A DNA stretch of 40,878 bases from Chloroflexota bacterium. Lineage in GTDB: Bacteria; Chloroflexota; Dormibacteria; Dormibacterales; Dormibacteraceae. The position numbers and the translations under genes were made by a program. The stretch's first letter is position 1; every line of letters starts with the position of its first letter. Positions 23,474 to 31,462 of this stretch are shown in pieces. The stretch spans positions 1 to 40,878 of the forward strand of contig VBGP01000023.1 of assembly GCA_005880795.1 (NCBI GenBank). The letters run 5' to 3'. Under the pieces are notes generated by a model. That model was given only the letters and a program-made list of their open reading frames with translations, was not told where the DNA came from and searched no databases.

Positions 23474-23988
23474 GCTCGATTGTGAAACGAGTCTCGCCCG
23501 GCTCGGTTACCTACCCAGTTCGATCGCAGCGACCTACTTCAAAGTGCAAGACGCCTTTCAATCCAGACGAGCTTTCCGAACAGTGGCGTGAGAGGGTCAG
23601 TCCAAATCGCGCCTGTATGGTGCGCGACGATCCAGCGGGCCTCGGCGAAACTCGATTCGGCGGAGTGCTCCCCGGCGCTCGAGTGTGAAGACTTCTTTAA
23701 CAAGCGCAAGGATCTTGATGCCCCTGTGAAGGTCCGCCCTCCGCTCGTTTCCGCGACGATCACTGTCGGACCGCCGGGCACTGGACCTCTTGTTTTCCGT
23801 TCGGGCCACCATTGCCTCCCGCCTTTATCACTTTGATCCTCCTTTTGGTTCGAGTCAAGTGCCGTCCGGAGCCCGGTCGGGGGCCCGAATCGTGGGCAGA
23901 ATGTCGCCACATGCTCACCGGAGCTAACAACGCTTAACGGCGGGCGTTCCAGGAATTCGCGACGCGCTCCGTTACGACCAACGGGGAA
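23474..23988. other. gene-poor interval upstream of ftsE
   Basis: These 515 bp separate the small secreted protein (minus) from ftsE (plus). They must contain the promoter for the ftsE run, but I could not pick a convincing -35/-10 pair. The only possible gene is a 71-codon minus-strand frame described separately. A purine-rich AAGGAGGATCAA on the minus strand near 23838-23849 looks like a ribosome-binding site but leads only to a 23-codon frame. No repeat or tRNA was seen. Confidence 0.5.
23597..23812 (-). CDS. possible small basic protein
   Basis: A 71-codon frame, very rich in Arg, beginning MVARTENKRSSARRSDSDRR. It includes GNERRADLH, KEVFTLERRGALRRIEF and DRRAPYRRD. A GGGAGG lies two bases before ATG 23812 and five before the GTG that forms codon 2, a usable spacing for the latter. 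RR-rich segments of this kind occur in small nucleic-acid-binding or PilZ-linked proteins, but the pattern can also arise by chance in GC-rich DNA. No neighbour supports it. Treat as tentative. Confidence 0.25.
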   Translation of the reverse strand: MVARTENKRSSARRSDSDRRGNERRADLHRGIKILALVKEVFTLERRGALRRIEFRRGPLDRRAPYRRDLD

Positions 23989-24702
23989 GTGCGCCCAATC
24001 ATCGAGTTCAGCGCGGTAAGCCGGCTCTACGGATCTCGGCGCGCCCTCGATACTGTCGATCTGAGCCTCCAGCCGGGTGAGCTCGCCTTCCTCGTCGGTC
24101 CCAGCGGCGCTGGCAAGACCACCCTTTTGAAGCTGATCAACCGCGAGATCCGGCCGTCGAGCGGCGAGGTCTGGGTTGCGGGCATCGCGGCCCACCAGCT
24201 GAAGGCGTCCCGCGTGGCCCAGCTGCGTCGCCGGGTTGGCGTCGTGTTCCAGGACTACAAGTTGCTGGCGCGGCTGACCGCGATCGAAAACGTCGCCTTC
24301 GGACTGCAGGTTGGCGACCTTCGAATTTCGGAGGAGGAGGCTCGGGACCGCTCGCTGGACGCGCTCGAGGCGGTGGGTCTAGGCGACCGCGCCGGCGCGT
24401 TTCCGCATCAGCTGTCCGGCGGCCAGCAGCAGCGAGTTGCGGTGGCCCGAGCGGTGGTTGCCCAGCCGCCGCTTCTGATCGCGGACGAGCCAACCGGCAA
24501 TCTCGACCTGGAGACGGCCTGGGGGATCATGGACCTCTTCGAAGACATCGCCGCGTGGGGCACGGCCGTGCTCGTGGCGACGCACAACGTCGAGATCGTC
24601 ACCCGGCTTCAGCGCCGAGTCCTGACGCTGGTCGACGGCAGGCTTGTGCGCGATCAACCCGCCGGGAAGACAGGCAGGATGGCATGGCTGGCCACCTCGT
24701 AA
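23989..24702 (+). CDS. ftsE: cell-division ABC ATPase FtsE
   Basis: A 237-aa ATPase with all motifs intact: Walker [10 protein letters not shown] (37-45), Q-loop in [11 protein letters not shown], signature LSGGQQQRV (142-150), Walker B LLIADE (162-167), D-loop NLDLETAW and the switch His in VATHNVEIV. The FQDYKLL segment and the overlapping ftsX gene make this FtsE and not a generic lipoprotein exporter. FtsE works with FtsX at the septum, using ATP cycles to switch on peptidoglycan hydrolases. The start is GTG 23989 after a purine-rich ACGGGGAA. Downstream, ftsX begins inside the last 19 bases, showing translational coupling. Confidence 0.93.
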   Translation: MRPIIEFSAVSRLYGSRRALDTVDLSLQPGELAFLVGPSGAGKTTLLKLINREIRPSSGEVWVAGIAAHQLKASRVAQLRRRVGVVFQDYKLLARLTAIENVAFGLQVGDLRISEEEARDRSLDALEAVGLGDRAGAFPHQLSGGQQQRVAVARAVVAQPPLLIADEPTGNLDLETAWGIMDLFEDIAAWGTAVLVATHNVEIVTRLQRRVLTLVDGRLVRDQPAGKTGRMAWLATS

Positions 24703-25631
24703 AGGGGCGCTTCCCCCGACGCAGGCTCGTCCAGACGGCGGTCGCGAATCTCCTCCGGCGCGTTTTCCAGAGTGCTGCTCGGAGCTGGGCTCGGAACATC
24801 GCCAGCAACGCGCCCGCCCTCGGTTCGATGACCCTGCTGCTGGTGATGTCCGGCCTGATCGGGCTGACCGGATTTGCCCTCCACAACCTGGAGCAGACAG
24901 AAGCGAGCCAGGCCTCGTTGCTGCACGTCTACCTTCGCGACGATGCCGCCGGCGCGGACGTCGTCTCGCTGATGAATCAACTATCGGCCGATCGCCGCGT
25001 CTCCACAGTCGTCTACGTGACCAAGGAAGATGCGCTCAAGCGCGCCCAGCGCATCCCGGGACTACCTGAGCTGGCTCAAGCGAGCGACAGCAATCCATTC
25101 CCGGCCAGCCTCGATGTGCAGGTCAAGAACATCGACGACGTGTCAGCGATCGATGCCTCGGTGCGAGGCGACGTATCCGTCGACCCCGTGTATCCGACGT
25201 CGTACGACCGGGGGGCCTACCAGCGAATCCAGGCCGTCCTGTTTGGAGCGGCGGTGGCGGGCGTCGCATTCCTGGCATTGCTTGGATTCGTGGCCGTGAT
25301 GGTGACGATGAACAGCATCAAGATCGCGATTCATTCTCGTCGGGACGAGATCACGATCATGCAGCTGGTTGGCGCGCCCCGCTGGATGGTGCGCGGGCCG
25401 TTCGTGGTCGAAGGTGCGATCACAGGAGTGCTGGCAGGCGCCGTCGCGGGGCTCGTCACATTCAGCCTGACCATGACCGGAATCTCGTTGGCGTCGGGAA
25501 CGTTCACCCAATTTGCCCCCGGTATCAGCATCTCGGTCGCGGCCGTCGCGGCCGCTGTCGTCGTTCTGGTGGGGCTGGGTCTGGGCTCCGGGTCGTCGCT
25601 GATCAGCTTGCGGAGACATATGGAGACATGA
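24684..25631 (+). CDS. ftsX: cell-division membrane protein FtsX
   Basis: A 315-aa FtsX with the usual layout: a cytoplasmic basic N-terminus with RSWARNIASNAPALGSMTLLL entering TM1, an extracellular domain (about residues 70-190, with the sequence YLRDDAAGADVVSLMNQLS), and three C-terminal TM segments. The cytoplasmic loop IAIHSRRDEITIMQLVGAP is the family's coupling-helix region that contacts FtsE. ATG 24684 was chosen because it gives the expected N-terminus; earlier in-frame codons lie deep inside ftsE. The extracellular loop probably docks the LytM-domain protein encoded immediately downstream, whose ATG overlaps this stop. Confidence 0.93.
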   Translation: MAGHLVKGRFPRRRLVQTAVANLLRRVFQSAARSWARNIASNAPALGSMTLLLVMSGLIGLTGFALHNLEQTEASQASLLHVYLRDDAAGADVVSLMNQLSADRRVSTVVYVTKEDALKRAQRIPGLPELAQASDSNPFPASLDVQVKNIDDVSAIDASVRGDVSVDPVYPTSYDRGAYQRIQAVLFGAAVAGVAFLALLGFVAVMVTMNSIKIAIHSRRDEITIMQLVGAPRWMVRGPFVVEGAITGVLAGAVAGLVTFSLTMTGISLASGTFTQFAPGISISVAAVAAAVVVLVGLGLGSGSSLISLRRHMET

Positions 25632-26890
25632 GGGCCACCCTGGTGGCTTTGGTGCTCGCGCTGCTCGTGCTCGGCGCGGACCGAACTGCGGCCACCGCCG
25701 ATTCCACCCCGAACGATCCACAGCAGCAGCTGGCGATCATCGAACAGATCCGGGCGCAGCTCGGGAGCAACCTGGCCGATGCCATGGCGGCCCAGCAGCA
25801 GCTGCGGCAATCGCTGGAGGACAACGCGGCTCAGCAGCAGGTCCTGAAGGGCAAGATCAGCGAGGTCGAAGCGAAGATCGCCGATCTCAACACGCAGATC
25901 GCCGACGCAATGCGGCGTGAGGCGATCCTGGCGCGGCAGATCGATGCCGAGCGCGCGCAGCTGCGGCAGCTAAGCCATGCAATCTATGTTGCGCCAGGCT
26001 CGGTGCTGGTCGTGCTTGCCGAGTCGCAGAGTCTGAGCGATCTGATCACGCGGATTTCCGACCTCAACGTGGCCGGTGCGCGCGCGGGCGAAATCAAGGG
26101 CCGGCTGACCACCGATCTCTACGAGCTGCAGAAAGTGCGCCACAAGGAAGAGGTTGCTCGAGCCGAGCAGGTCAAACAACGCGATCTGCTTGACACCGAG
26201 CTGGCGCAACTGCAGGCGCTGGAGGCGCAGCAAGAAGCATCGATGGCCCAGCTGCAGGTGAAGATCGCTCAAACGCAATACGAGCTGAGGCAGCTGAACA
26301 CCCAATCGACGCGGCTGGCCCAGGCGGTGACCGACATGCTGCAGCAACAGCAAGACGCCATCATCTCGGCTGCGATGCAGGCCGTTTGGACTCAGGTGGA
26401 GCTGTGGGCCCAATCCAACAACGTCGGCCAGATTCCGGCCAGCAGCGGCCATTCGACCAAGTACCGTTTCATCTGGCCTGAGCCGCAGGCGCAGATCTCG
26501 CAGCCCTTCGGCCCGAGTACATATTGGTTTGAGCCACCCTTTGGGAGCTACCCGCACTTTCACACGGGCATTGACCTGGTTGAGCCGTTTGGCTCCCCCG
26601 TGTTCGCGGCGGATGACGGGGTGGTCGCGTTGGTCGGAAGCACGAGCAGCGGCTATGGCAACTACGTCGTGATTGCTCACTCGGGAGGACTCGACACGCT
26701 CTACGGACATCTCTCGACGTCGTTGGTCAAAGTCGGGCAAACCGTCACGCAAGGCACGCCGGTCGGGCTCGAAGGATCGACTGGAAACTCGACCGGTGCC
26801 CACCTGCACTTCGAGCTGCGAATCAACCAGACGCCGATCAACCCGGCGCCCTACCTGCCGCCGGGCGGGCCCTCACCATTCCGAGGCTAG
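25628..26890 (+). CDS. EnvC-like coiled-coil M23 (LytM) peptidoglycan peptidase
   Basis: A 420-aa exported protein with a signal peptide (ALVLALLVLGADRTAAT). Residues about 35-260 form long, Gln- and Ala-rich coiled coils (QQQLRQSLEDNAAQQQVL and similar). The LytM/M23 domain (about 300-415) keeps every zinc-peptidase residue: His312 and Asp316 (HTGID), the YGHLS histidine, and His392/His394 (AHLHFEL). EnvC of E. coli has a degenerate LytM domain and only activates amidases. This one looks catalytically competent, like PcsB/CwlO-type partners of FtsEX that cut peptidoglycan directly. The coiled coil would bind the FtsX extracellular loop. The ATG overlaps the ftsX stop. Confidence 0.9.
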   Translation: MRATLVALVLALLVLGADRTAATADSTPNDPQQQLAIIEQIRAQLGSNLADAMAAQQQLRQSLEDNAAQQQVLKGKISEVEAKIADLNTQIADAMRREAILARQIDAERAQLRQLSHAIYVAPGSVLVVLAESQSLSDLITRISDLNVAGARAGEIKGRLTTDLYELQKVRHKEEVARAEQVKQRDLLDTELAQLQALEAQQEASMAQLQVKIAQTQYELRQLNTQSTRLAQAVTDMLQQQQDAIISAAMQAVWTQVELWAQSNNVGQIPASSGHSTKYRFIWPEPQAQISQPFGPSTYWFEPPFGSYPHFHTGIDLVEPFGSPVFAADDGVVALVGSTSSGYGNYVVIAHSGGLDTLYGHLSTSLVKVGQTVTQGTPVGLEGSTGNSTGAHLHFELRINQTPINPAPYLPPGGPSPFRG

Positions 26891-26959
26891 GCCGGAACAC
26901 ATATATAGAGGACGCGCGAAGGCGGTCGTCAGGCCGGGCGACCCGATCTGAATCCGCGC

Positions 26960-27724
26960 TCACGCAGCATTCAGGCCGATGGCGAACGCCGCGGCGTATC
27001 CGGCACCACTTGGTGTGAGAGTTGCCAGGAGCATTGCGCCGCTGTTGCCGTTCGATGTGTAGACCATGTCTGTCTGGTTGCGCGTATCCCTGCTCGGCCG
27101 CCCGCTGTACGGGGCGTTCTTGTAGACGAGGTCTGTGGTCGTGTCATCGAAAAACAGCTGCGACGTGAACTCGTAGGTCTTGGATGTGCCCGCGAACGTA
27201 CGGATCTTGAAGTGGATGTGCACCGCGCGGCCGGAGTACCAGCCCGGGTAAATGGTGGTGAACTTCGCCACGCCGCCGGCGTCGGTCACCTGATAGCCGC
27301 GCAGAAAGCGTTTGCCAACGCTTGACTGTGCGGAGACGTCCGAGTAGACGCCGGATGCGTCGCAGTGCCAGACGTCGACCTGCGCGCCGCTCAAAGCCGT
27401 GCATCCGCTCGTGCCCATTCGCGCCACATTGAAAGTCAGGGCCAGCGGCATGCCGCTCTGGGCCGAACCGTTTGAGGGGTCGGTGGTGATGTCGGAGCGA
27501 TTGAGGCGCTCGTCGACGAAATAGGGACCCTCGGTCTCTGCGGGAGTGACGACGCAAGCAGGCGTCGCGAGGGAGCTCGATGAGGCTGAGGCTGAGGCTG
27601 AAGGTGAGCTGAGCGCGGAAGGGTTGCGGCCAGTGCACGCGGCTACCAACACGCCGAACCAAAGCCCGAGAGTCCCGAGCAGGAGCGTGCGGCGCGAGAT
27701 GAGCGGCTCAGCGAGCTGAGTCAT
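26960..27724 (-). CDS. secreted intradiol ring-cleavage dioxygenase-like lipoprotein
   Basis: A 254-aa protein with an export signal combining a twin-arginine-like motif (SRRTLLLG) and a lipobox (GVLVAAC, Cys30), then a Ser/Ala linker. The rest is an intradiol dioxygenase barrel. All four iron ligands are visible: Tyr127 (SGVYSD), Tyr163 (YPGWYSG), His169 and His171 (RAVHIHF), with the upstream ETEGPYFVDERLNRSDI. Cytosolic relatives split catechols between the hydroxyls; exported versions may attack lignin- or polyphenol-derived aromatics outside the membrane. ATG 27724 was chosen to place the signal at the N-terminus; an ATG at 27763 is also possible. No aromatic-degradation genes are adjacent. 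Confidence 0.85.
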   Translation of the reverse strand: MTQLAEPLISRRTLLLGTLGLWFGVLVAACTGRNPSALSSPSASASASSSSLATPACVVTPAETEGPYFVDERLNRSDITTDPSNGSAQSGMPLALTFNVARMGTSGCTALSGAQVDVWHCDASGVYSDVSAQSSVGKRFLRGYQVTDAGGVAKFTTIYPGWYSGRAVHIHFKIRTFAGTSKTYEFTSQLFFDDTTTDLVYKNAPYSGRPSRDTRNQTDMVYTSNGNSGAMLLATLTPSGAGYAAAFAIGLNAA

Positions 27725-27817
27725 CGCTCCAGTCCGGTGGAGCCCATTGACAGTGGGGCGCATGGCCGAAGAGTGCCTCGCCAACCTTAGATCAGGCTGA
27801 GAACGCCTCCAACGATT

Positions 27818-27871
27818 GCTCCTCCCCATTCACGGGGGCCGCGCCCCTGCGGGGCACGGAGGGGGAGGGGC
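27818..27871. repeat. REP-like hairpin between cyclase and dioxygenase genes
   Basis: A central perfect hairpin GCCCC-TGC-GGGGC is flanked by imperfect outer arms GCTCCTCCCC and GGGGGAGGGGC. Its C/G-arm style is similar to the element at 19.7 kb, but the sequences are not the same copy. It sits between two minus-strand genes and probably acts as a terminator or message-end structure for the cyclase gene. Confidence 0.55.
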
Positions 27872-27892
27872 TTGGTGACCACCATCACTCCC

Positions 27893-30736
27893 TCAATGGG
27901 GCCCGCGCAGCTCCGCGTCCCTGGACCGCTGCAGCAGCTCCTCTGCGGCCGCCTTGTCGCCGCGAAGCTCAGCGACTTTGGCCAGATTCCGCCAGGTCCA
28001 GGCCGGCAGCTGCCGGTCGCCCAGCTCTTCGGCCGTTCGGATCGCGAAGCGAAGGTCCTCCTCGGCTTCGTCGAGCCGGCCCACGTTTCGCTTGGCGATG
28101 CCCCGCGCCGCCCTCGCATCCGCCATCTCCCAGCGCGCACCGAACTCGGCGAAGATCGACACCCCACGGTCGAACCACGGCAGGGCTTCCTCCCCGCGAC
28201 CAAGGTCGTCGAGCACGCGACCTTTCTGTACGGAGGTGTTGGCGACGCTGAACTGGTCGCCCGACTCTTCGGCCAAAGCGCACGCTTCTTCGATCAGCTG
28301 CAGCGCGCCGTGGGGATCGTCCAGGTCGCCGCGGTTGATCGAAAGTGCCGTCAGGGCGCGGACGCGAGCCCAGTAATCCTTCGGGTCGACCAGGGCCAGA
28401 GTCCCCTGCCAGATCGCCTCCGCTTCGTCGAATCGTTGCCTCGTCCACGGAACCCAGCCCGCGAACAGCCGAGACCGGACGATTGCCCAGGAATCGCCCA
28501 GCTCTTCAGCCGCAACCAGCGAGCGACTCAATAGGCGCTCGGCCTTGTCGACATCACCTTCGAAGTTGATGGCTATGTCGCCCAGGTACCGGGTGGCGAG
28601 CGCCAGCGCGAATGGATCGGCCTGTGCCTCACCCAGCTCCACAGATCGGTTCAGGGCCTGGGTGGCGGCGGGATAGTCGGCGAGCCAGTAATAGGATTCG
28701 CCCATGCCGGCCAGAATCCTTGCCTCGCGCACCCCCCATCGCGACTCCGGACCGGCAATGGCCAGCGCTCGCTCGTACCGATCGATCGCGGTGCGGCTCT
28801 CCATGCGCCGGCGTGCGCGATCACCCGCGACGAGCAGAGCGTCCACCGCGCGATCTGGCAGCCGCCGGTCGCCCGGATCGAGGTCGAGGGAGGCGAGCGC
28901 CCCAAGCTCGAGGTGATCGGCGGCGAGGGATCGGTGTTCCCGATCCATCAGAAACTGAGCCACCAGCTCATGCAGCCGCACGCGCTCTCTCTTGGCGACG
29001 CTGGCATAGACGACTTCCTTCAAAGTGGCGTGGCGCAACCGCCAGCGTTGCGGTTCGCCTGGCTGCGGGTCCCGAACGACGATCTCTGCGTCCTCGAGCT
29101 CCTGCAGCTCCAGCGCGGTGACCTCTTTGTCGACGACCGCCAGCTCCGTCAGGTCGAAGGCGTACTTGAACACTGATGCGTGGCGCGCCAGCTCACGCAG
29201 CCTCGATGGCATCGCGTCCAGCCTTGCGCTGACCACCGCCTGAACGCTGGGCGGCACCCTTCGGGAGCGCTGGCCGTCCGCGCCGTCCCGTGACGGCATC
29301 AGCATGCCGGTGGTCTCGATGATGAAGTACGGATTGCCGCCAGCTCGCTCCGCGATCTCCAGCGCCTCGGCGTCGCCGATGCGCCCTCCGCCGGCGTGGC
29401 GGGCCAGCTGCACCGACTCGTCGCGGGACAGTGCGTCGAGCCGAATCAGCACCGAGTTGTCGCTGCTCGACCCCCACGTCGGCCGCTGCTCGATGAGCTC
29501 GTCTCGGGCCAATGTCAGGATCAGTGCCCGGCGAGGACCCTGTCCGTGCACGCCCAAACGCTCGATCAGGTCGAGCATCGGAGCCTTCAAGGTGTGCGCG
29601 TCCTCGAACATGATCAGCACCGGGTGATCCCGAGCAAGTCCATCGATCACGGAGAGGAACCCGGCCTGCACGTCATGTACGAACGTGGTCTCGTCGCGGC
29701 TCTCGCCCTGTCCGAACAACCGGGCCAGACGCTGCACCGTTCGGGCCGAGTTGGGTGTCCCTTCGATGCGGTCGACAAGCTCACTGAGCCGGGCCCGGAT
29801 CGTGGCTGGATCGTCGCCCGGGCCGATGCTCGCGAGGTCGCCGATGATCGCGGCCGCTGGGGAGAAGGTCGCGGTGTCGGTGTGGGCGCGTGTCTGTCCG
29901 CGGAGGATCATGACCGCCGCGCTCACGCCCGCCGCGAGCTCGTCGGCCAGGCGCGACTTGCCGATGCCGGCCTCACCTATGACAGTCACGAGCACCGGAC
30001 GGCCGTTCGTGCTTGCGAGGCCAAGGCTCTGTCCCACGATGGCCTGCTCGCTGGCACGACCGACGAATGGAATCGTCCGCCGGACTGAGCGCGCCGTGAT
30101 CTCTTCGACCGGGTATGCCTCGAGGACCGAATCAAAACCTTTCGCGCGGATTCGTCGGCGCCGGCCGTAGGACACGTTGGGGGCGGTCAGAAGGTGGGTT
30201 GTGTGTCCCACCAGGACGTGCCCGACCTGAGCGGCGGACTGCAGCCGTGCGGCCATGTTCACGACGAGACCGGTGACGAGCAGCTCGCCGGTGGGCGAAC
30301 GGCCGACCGCCGCTTCGCCTGATTCGATCCCGATCCGTACCTCCAGAGGCTGGTCCAGCCCAATCGACTCGGCAAGGCGACGAACACGCTCGCGGATCGC
30401 TAGTCCGGCGCGGACGGCGCGAAGCGCGTCGTCCTCGTGCACATGGGGCAGACCGAAGACGGCCATCACCGCATCACCGATGAACTTCTCGGGCCGGCCA
30501 CGCAGCGCGATCAGCTCTTCAGACGCCGCATCGAAGAAACTGCCCAGCAGCTCGCGGGCCCGCTCGGCATCGATCCGCTGAGCGAGGCCTGTCGAATCGG
30601 CGAGGTCCGCAAAGAGAACCGTCACCATCTTGCGTTCCTCGGTGTCGATCAGAGGGCCCGCCGACGCCCCGCAATTCGGGCAGAAACGAGCACCCTCGGG
30701 GATGGGGAGCCCACAGACGGCACAAGCCCTCACCAT
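27893..30736 (-). CDS. class III nucleotide cyclase fused to AAA-type ATPase and TPR repeats
   Basis: A 947-aa signalling protein. The N-terminal zinc ribbon has Cys5/Cys8 and Cys19/Cys22 (CAVCGLPIPEGARFCPNC). The class III cyclase domain (about 30-200) has both metal aspartates (Asp44 in FADLADSTG, Asp88 in KFIGDAVMAVFG), Lys84, and the transition-state pair Asn160/Arg164 (VNMAAR). The Asp that usually fixes adenine specificity is Leu153, so the product is uncertain. Then comes an AAA_16/STAND-type NTPase (Walker A GEAGIGKS, 254-261) with a winged-helix region, and TPR-like helices from about residue 600 on. There is no DNA-binding domain. It may couple ligand or protein sensing to cNMP production. 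The ATG has no Shine-Dalgarno, and a TATTCT hexamer six bases upstream suggests a leaderless message. Confidence 0.88.
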   Translation of the reverse strand: MVRACAVCGLPIPEGARFCPNCGASAGPLIDTEERKMVTVLFADLADSTGLAQRIDAERARELLGSFFDAASEELIALRGRPEKFIGDAVMAVFGLPHVHEDDALRAVRAGLAIRERVRRLAESIGLDQPLEVRIGIESGEAAVGRSPTGELLVTGLVVNMAARLQSAAQVGHVLVGHTTHLLTAPNVSYGRRRRIRAKGFDSVLEAYPVEEITARSVRRTIPFVGRASEQAIVGQSLGLASTNGRPVLVTVIGEAGIGKSRLADELAAGVSAAVMILRGQTRAHTDTATFSPAAAIIGDLASIGPGDDPATIRARLSELVDRIEGTPNSARTVQRLARLFGQGESRDETTFVHDVQAGFLSVIDGLARDHPVLIMFEDAHTLKAPMLDLIERLGVHGQGPRRALILTLARDELIEQRPTWGSSSDNSVLIRLDALSRDESVQLARHAGGGRIGDAEALEIAERAGGNPYFIIETTGMLMPSRDGADGQRSRRVPPSVQAVVSARLDAMPSRLRELARHASVFKYAFDLTELAVVDKEVTALELQELEDAEIVVRDPQPGEPQRWRLRHATLKEVVYASVAKRERVRLHELVAQFLMDREHRSLAADHLELGALASLDLDPGDRRLPDRAVDALLVAGDRARRRMESRTAIDRYERALAIAGPESRWGVREARILAGMGESYYWLADYPAATQALNRSVELGEAQADPFALALATRYLGDIAINFEGDVDKAERLLSRSLVAAEELGDSWAIVRSRLFAGWVPWTRQRFDEAEAIWQGTLALVDPKDYWARVRALTALSINRGDLDDPHGALQLIEEACALAEESGDQFSVANTSVQKGRVLDDLGRGEEALPWFDRGVSIFAEFGARWEMADARAARGIAKRNVGRLDEAEEDLRFAIRTAEELGDRQLPAWTWRNLAKVAELRGDKAAAEELLQRSRDAELRGPH

Positions 30737-30765
30737 TTAAGGAGAATATGCTGCATTCTCGATGA
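30737..30765. promoter_or_regulatory. divergent control region with inverted repeat and 5-codon leader frame
   Basis: The 25 bp between the cyclase and the CNB gene contain GAGAAT-(7)-ATTCTC (30742-30760), an operator-like inverted repeat. On the plus strand AAGGAGA is followed by ATG 30748, which opens the five-codon frame MLHSR. The stop of that frame overlaps the CNB start as ATGA (30762-30765). The CNB gene has no other ribosome-binding site at normal distance. Leftward, TATTCT lies six bases before the cyclase ATG. Confidence 0.5.
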
Positions 30766-31178
30766 GCGACCCCAAGCTCAAGGCTCTCGGCCAGGTTCCG
30801 CTCTTTGAGCACTGTTCGAGAAAGGAACTGGAGTTCATTGCGACCAGGGGCGACGAGGTGGCCGTCCCGGCGGGGCAGACGCTCACGCGTGAGGGTCGCC
30901 CTGGCGACACCTTTTATGTGCTTCTCGACGGCGAGGCCGAGGTAAAGATCAGCGGCCGGCGAAGACGCGTCTTGAAAGCAGGCGACTTTCTTGGGGAGAT
31001 AAGCATGGTCGATCGTGGGCTCGCCACCGCCACGGTGACGACCCTGAGCGATGCCCGAATGTTCGTGATGAGCCACGCCCAATTCCGGGATGCCATCAAG
31101 GGAAGCGATGGGTTGATGCTCAAGGTGCTCAAGGCGATGGGCGAGCGGCTGAGAGCCGATGCCACGGCCCGTCGCTGA
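30762..31178 (+). CDS. cyclic-nucleotide-binding-fold protein lacking the phosphate-binding Arg
   Basis: A 138-aa stand-alone CNB (cNMP-binding) beta-barrel domain. It begins LGQVPLFEHCSRKELEFIA, continues TREGRPGDTFYVLLDGEAEV and closes with a C-terminal helix (LMLKVLKAMGERLRADA). In the phosphate-binding cassette DFLGEISMVDRGLATATV (75-92), Glu79 is kept, but the position normally held by Arg (P-R-x-AT) is Ala88. It has no HTH or kinase partner domain. It faces a class III cyclase across 25 bp, so it probably belongs to that signalling unit. The missing Arg means it may bind another ligand or act without one. Start depends on the overlapping leader frame described separately. Confidence 0.82.
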   Translation: MSDPKLKALGQVPLFEHCSRKELEFIATRGDEVAVPAGQTLTREGRPGDTFYVLLDGEAEVKISGRRRRVLKAGDFLGEISMVDRGLATATVTTLSDARMFVMSHAQFRDAIKGSDGLMLKVLKAMGERLRADATARR

Positions 31179-31398
31179 GCGCTTGGACCTCACCAACCAG
31201 AGCTACGTCATCCTGATCAGGACCAAGACCTCCTCTGAGCGCTACTACCGAGACAAGGCCGGCTGGGTGAAGGTGTCGACACGTGGGCGAACTTTTCGGG
31301 CGACTGCCGACCAGGTGCTGAACCACGTGTTGCCGGCGCTCGCCGGCGTCAAACCAAACGTAACCATCGACGTCGAGCACAACGACCCCACTTCGTGA
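31159..31398 (+). CDS. small conserved-looking protein of unknown function
   Basis: A 79-aa protein starting inside the last 20 bases of the CNB gene and therefore probably coexpressed. Sequence features are SYVILIRTKTSSERYYRDK, AGWVKVSTRGRTFRATADQ, then VLNHVLPALAG and a short acidic tail. The pattern suggests a small alpha/beta domain. There are no Cys, TM or signal segments. I do not recognise the family. Position after the CNB gene makes it a candidate partner in the cyclase unit, but that is only context. Confidence 0.55.
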   Translation: MPRPVAERLDLTNQSYVILIRTKTSSERYYRDKAGWVKVSTRGRTFRATADQVLNHVLPALAGVKPNVTIDVEHNDPTS

Positions 31399-31408
31399 GC
31401 AATTTGGG

Positions 31409-31433
31409 AGCCACCGGCGGAAGAGGGGTGGCT
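31409..31433. terminator. bidirectional hairpin between convergent genes
   Basis: Arms AGCCACC and GGTGGCT (7 bp, extendable with one bulge) enclose 11 bases between the small gene on the plus strand and a lipoprotein gene on the minus strand. There is no U-tract. Position between converging stops suggests termination in both directions. Confidence 0.45.
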
Positions 31434-31462
31434 TCCGCGCGGTGACTGTCGGGAGTGGATGT

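Noticed and set aside
23539-24195. A 218-codon minus-strand frame overlapping the start of ftsE
   Set aside because: It runs antisense through the first 200 bases of ftsE, has no recognisable motif and no ribosome-binding site at its start.
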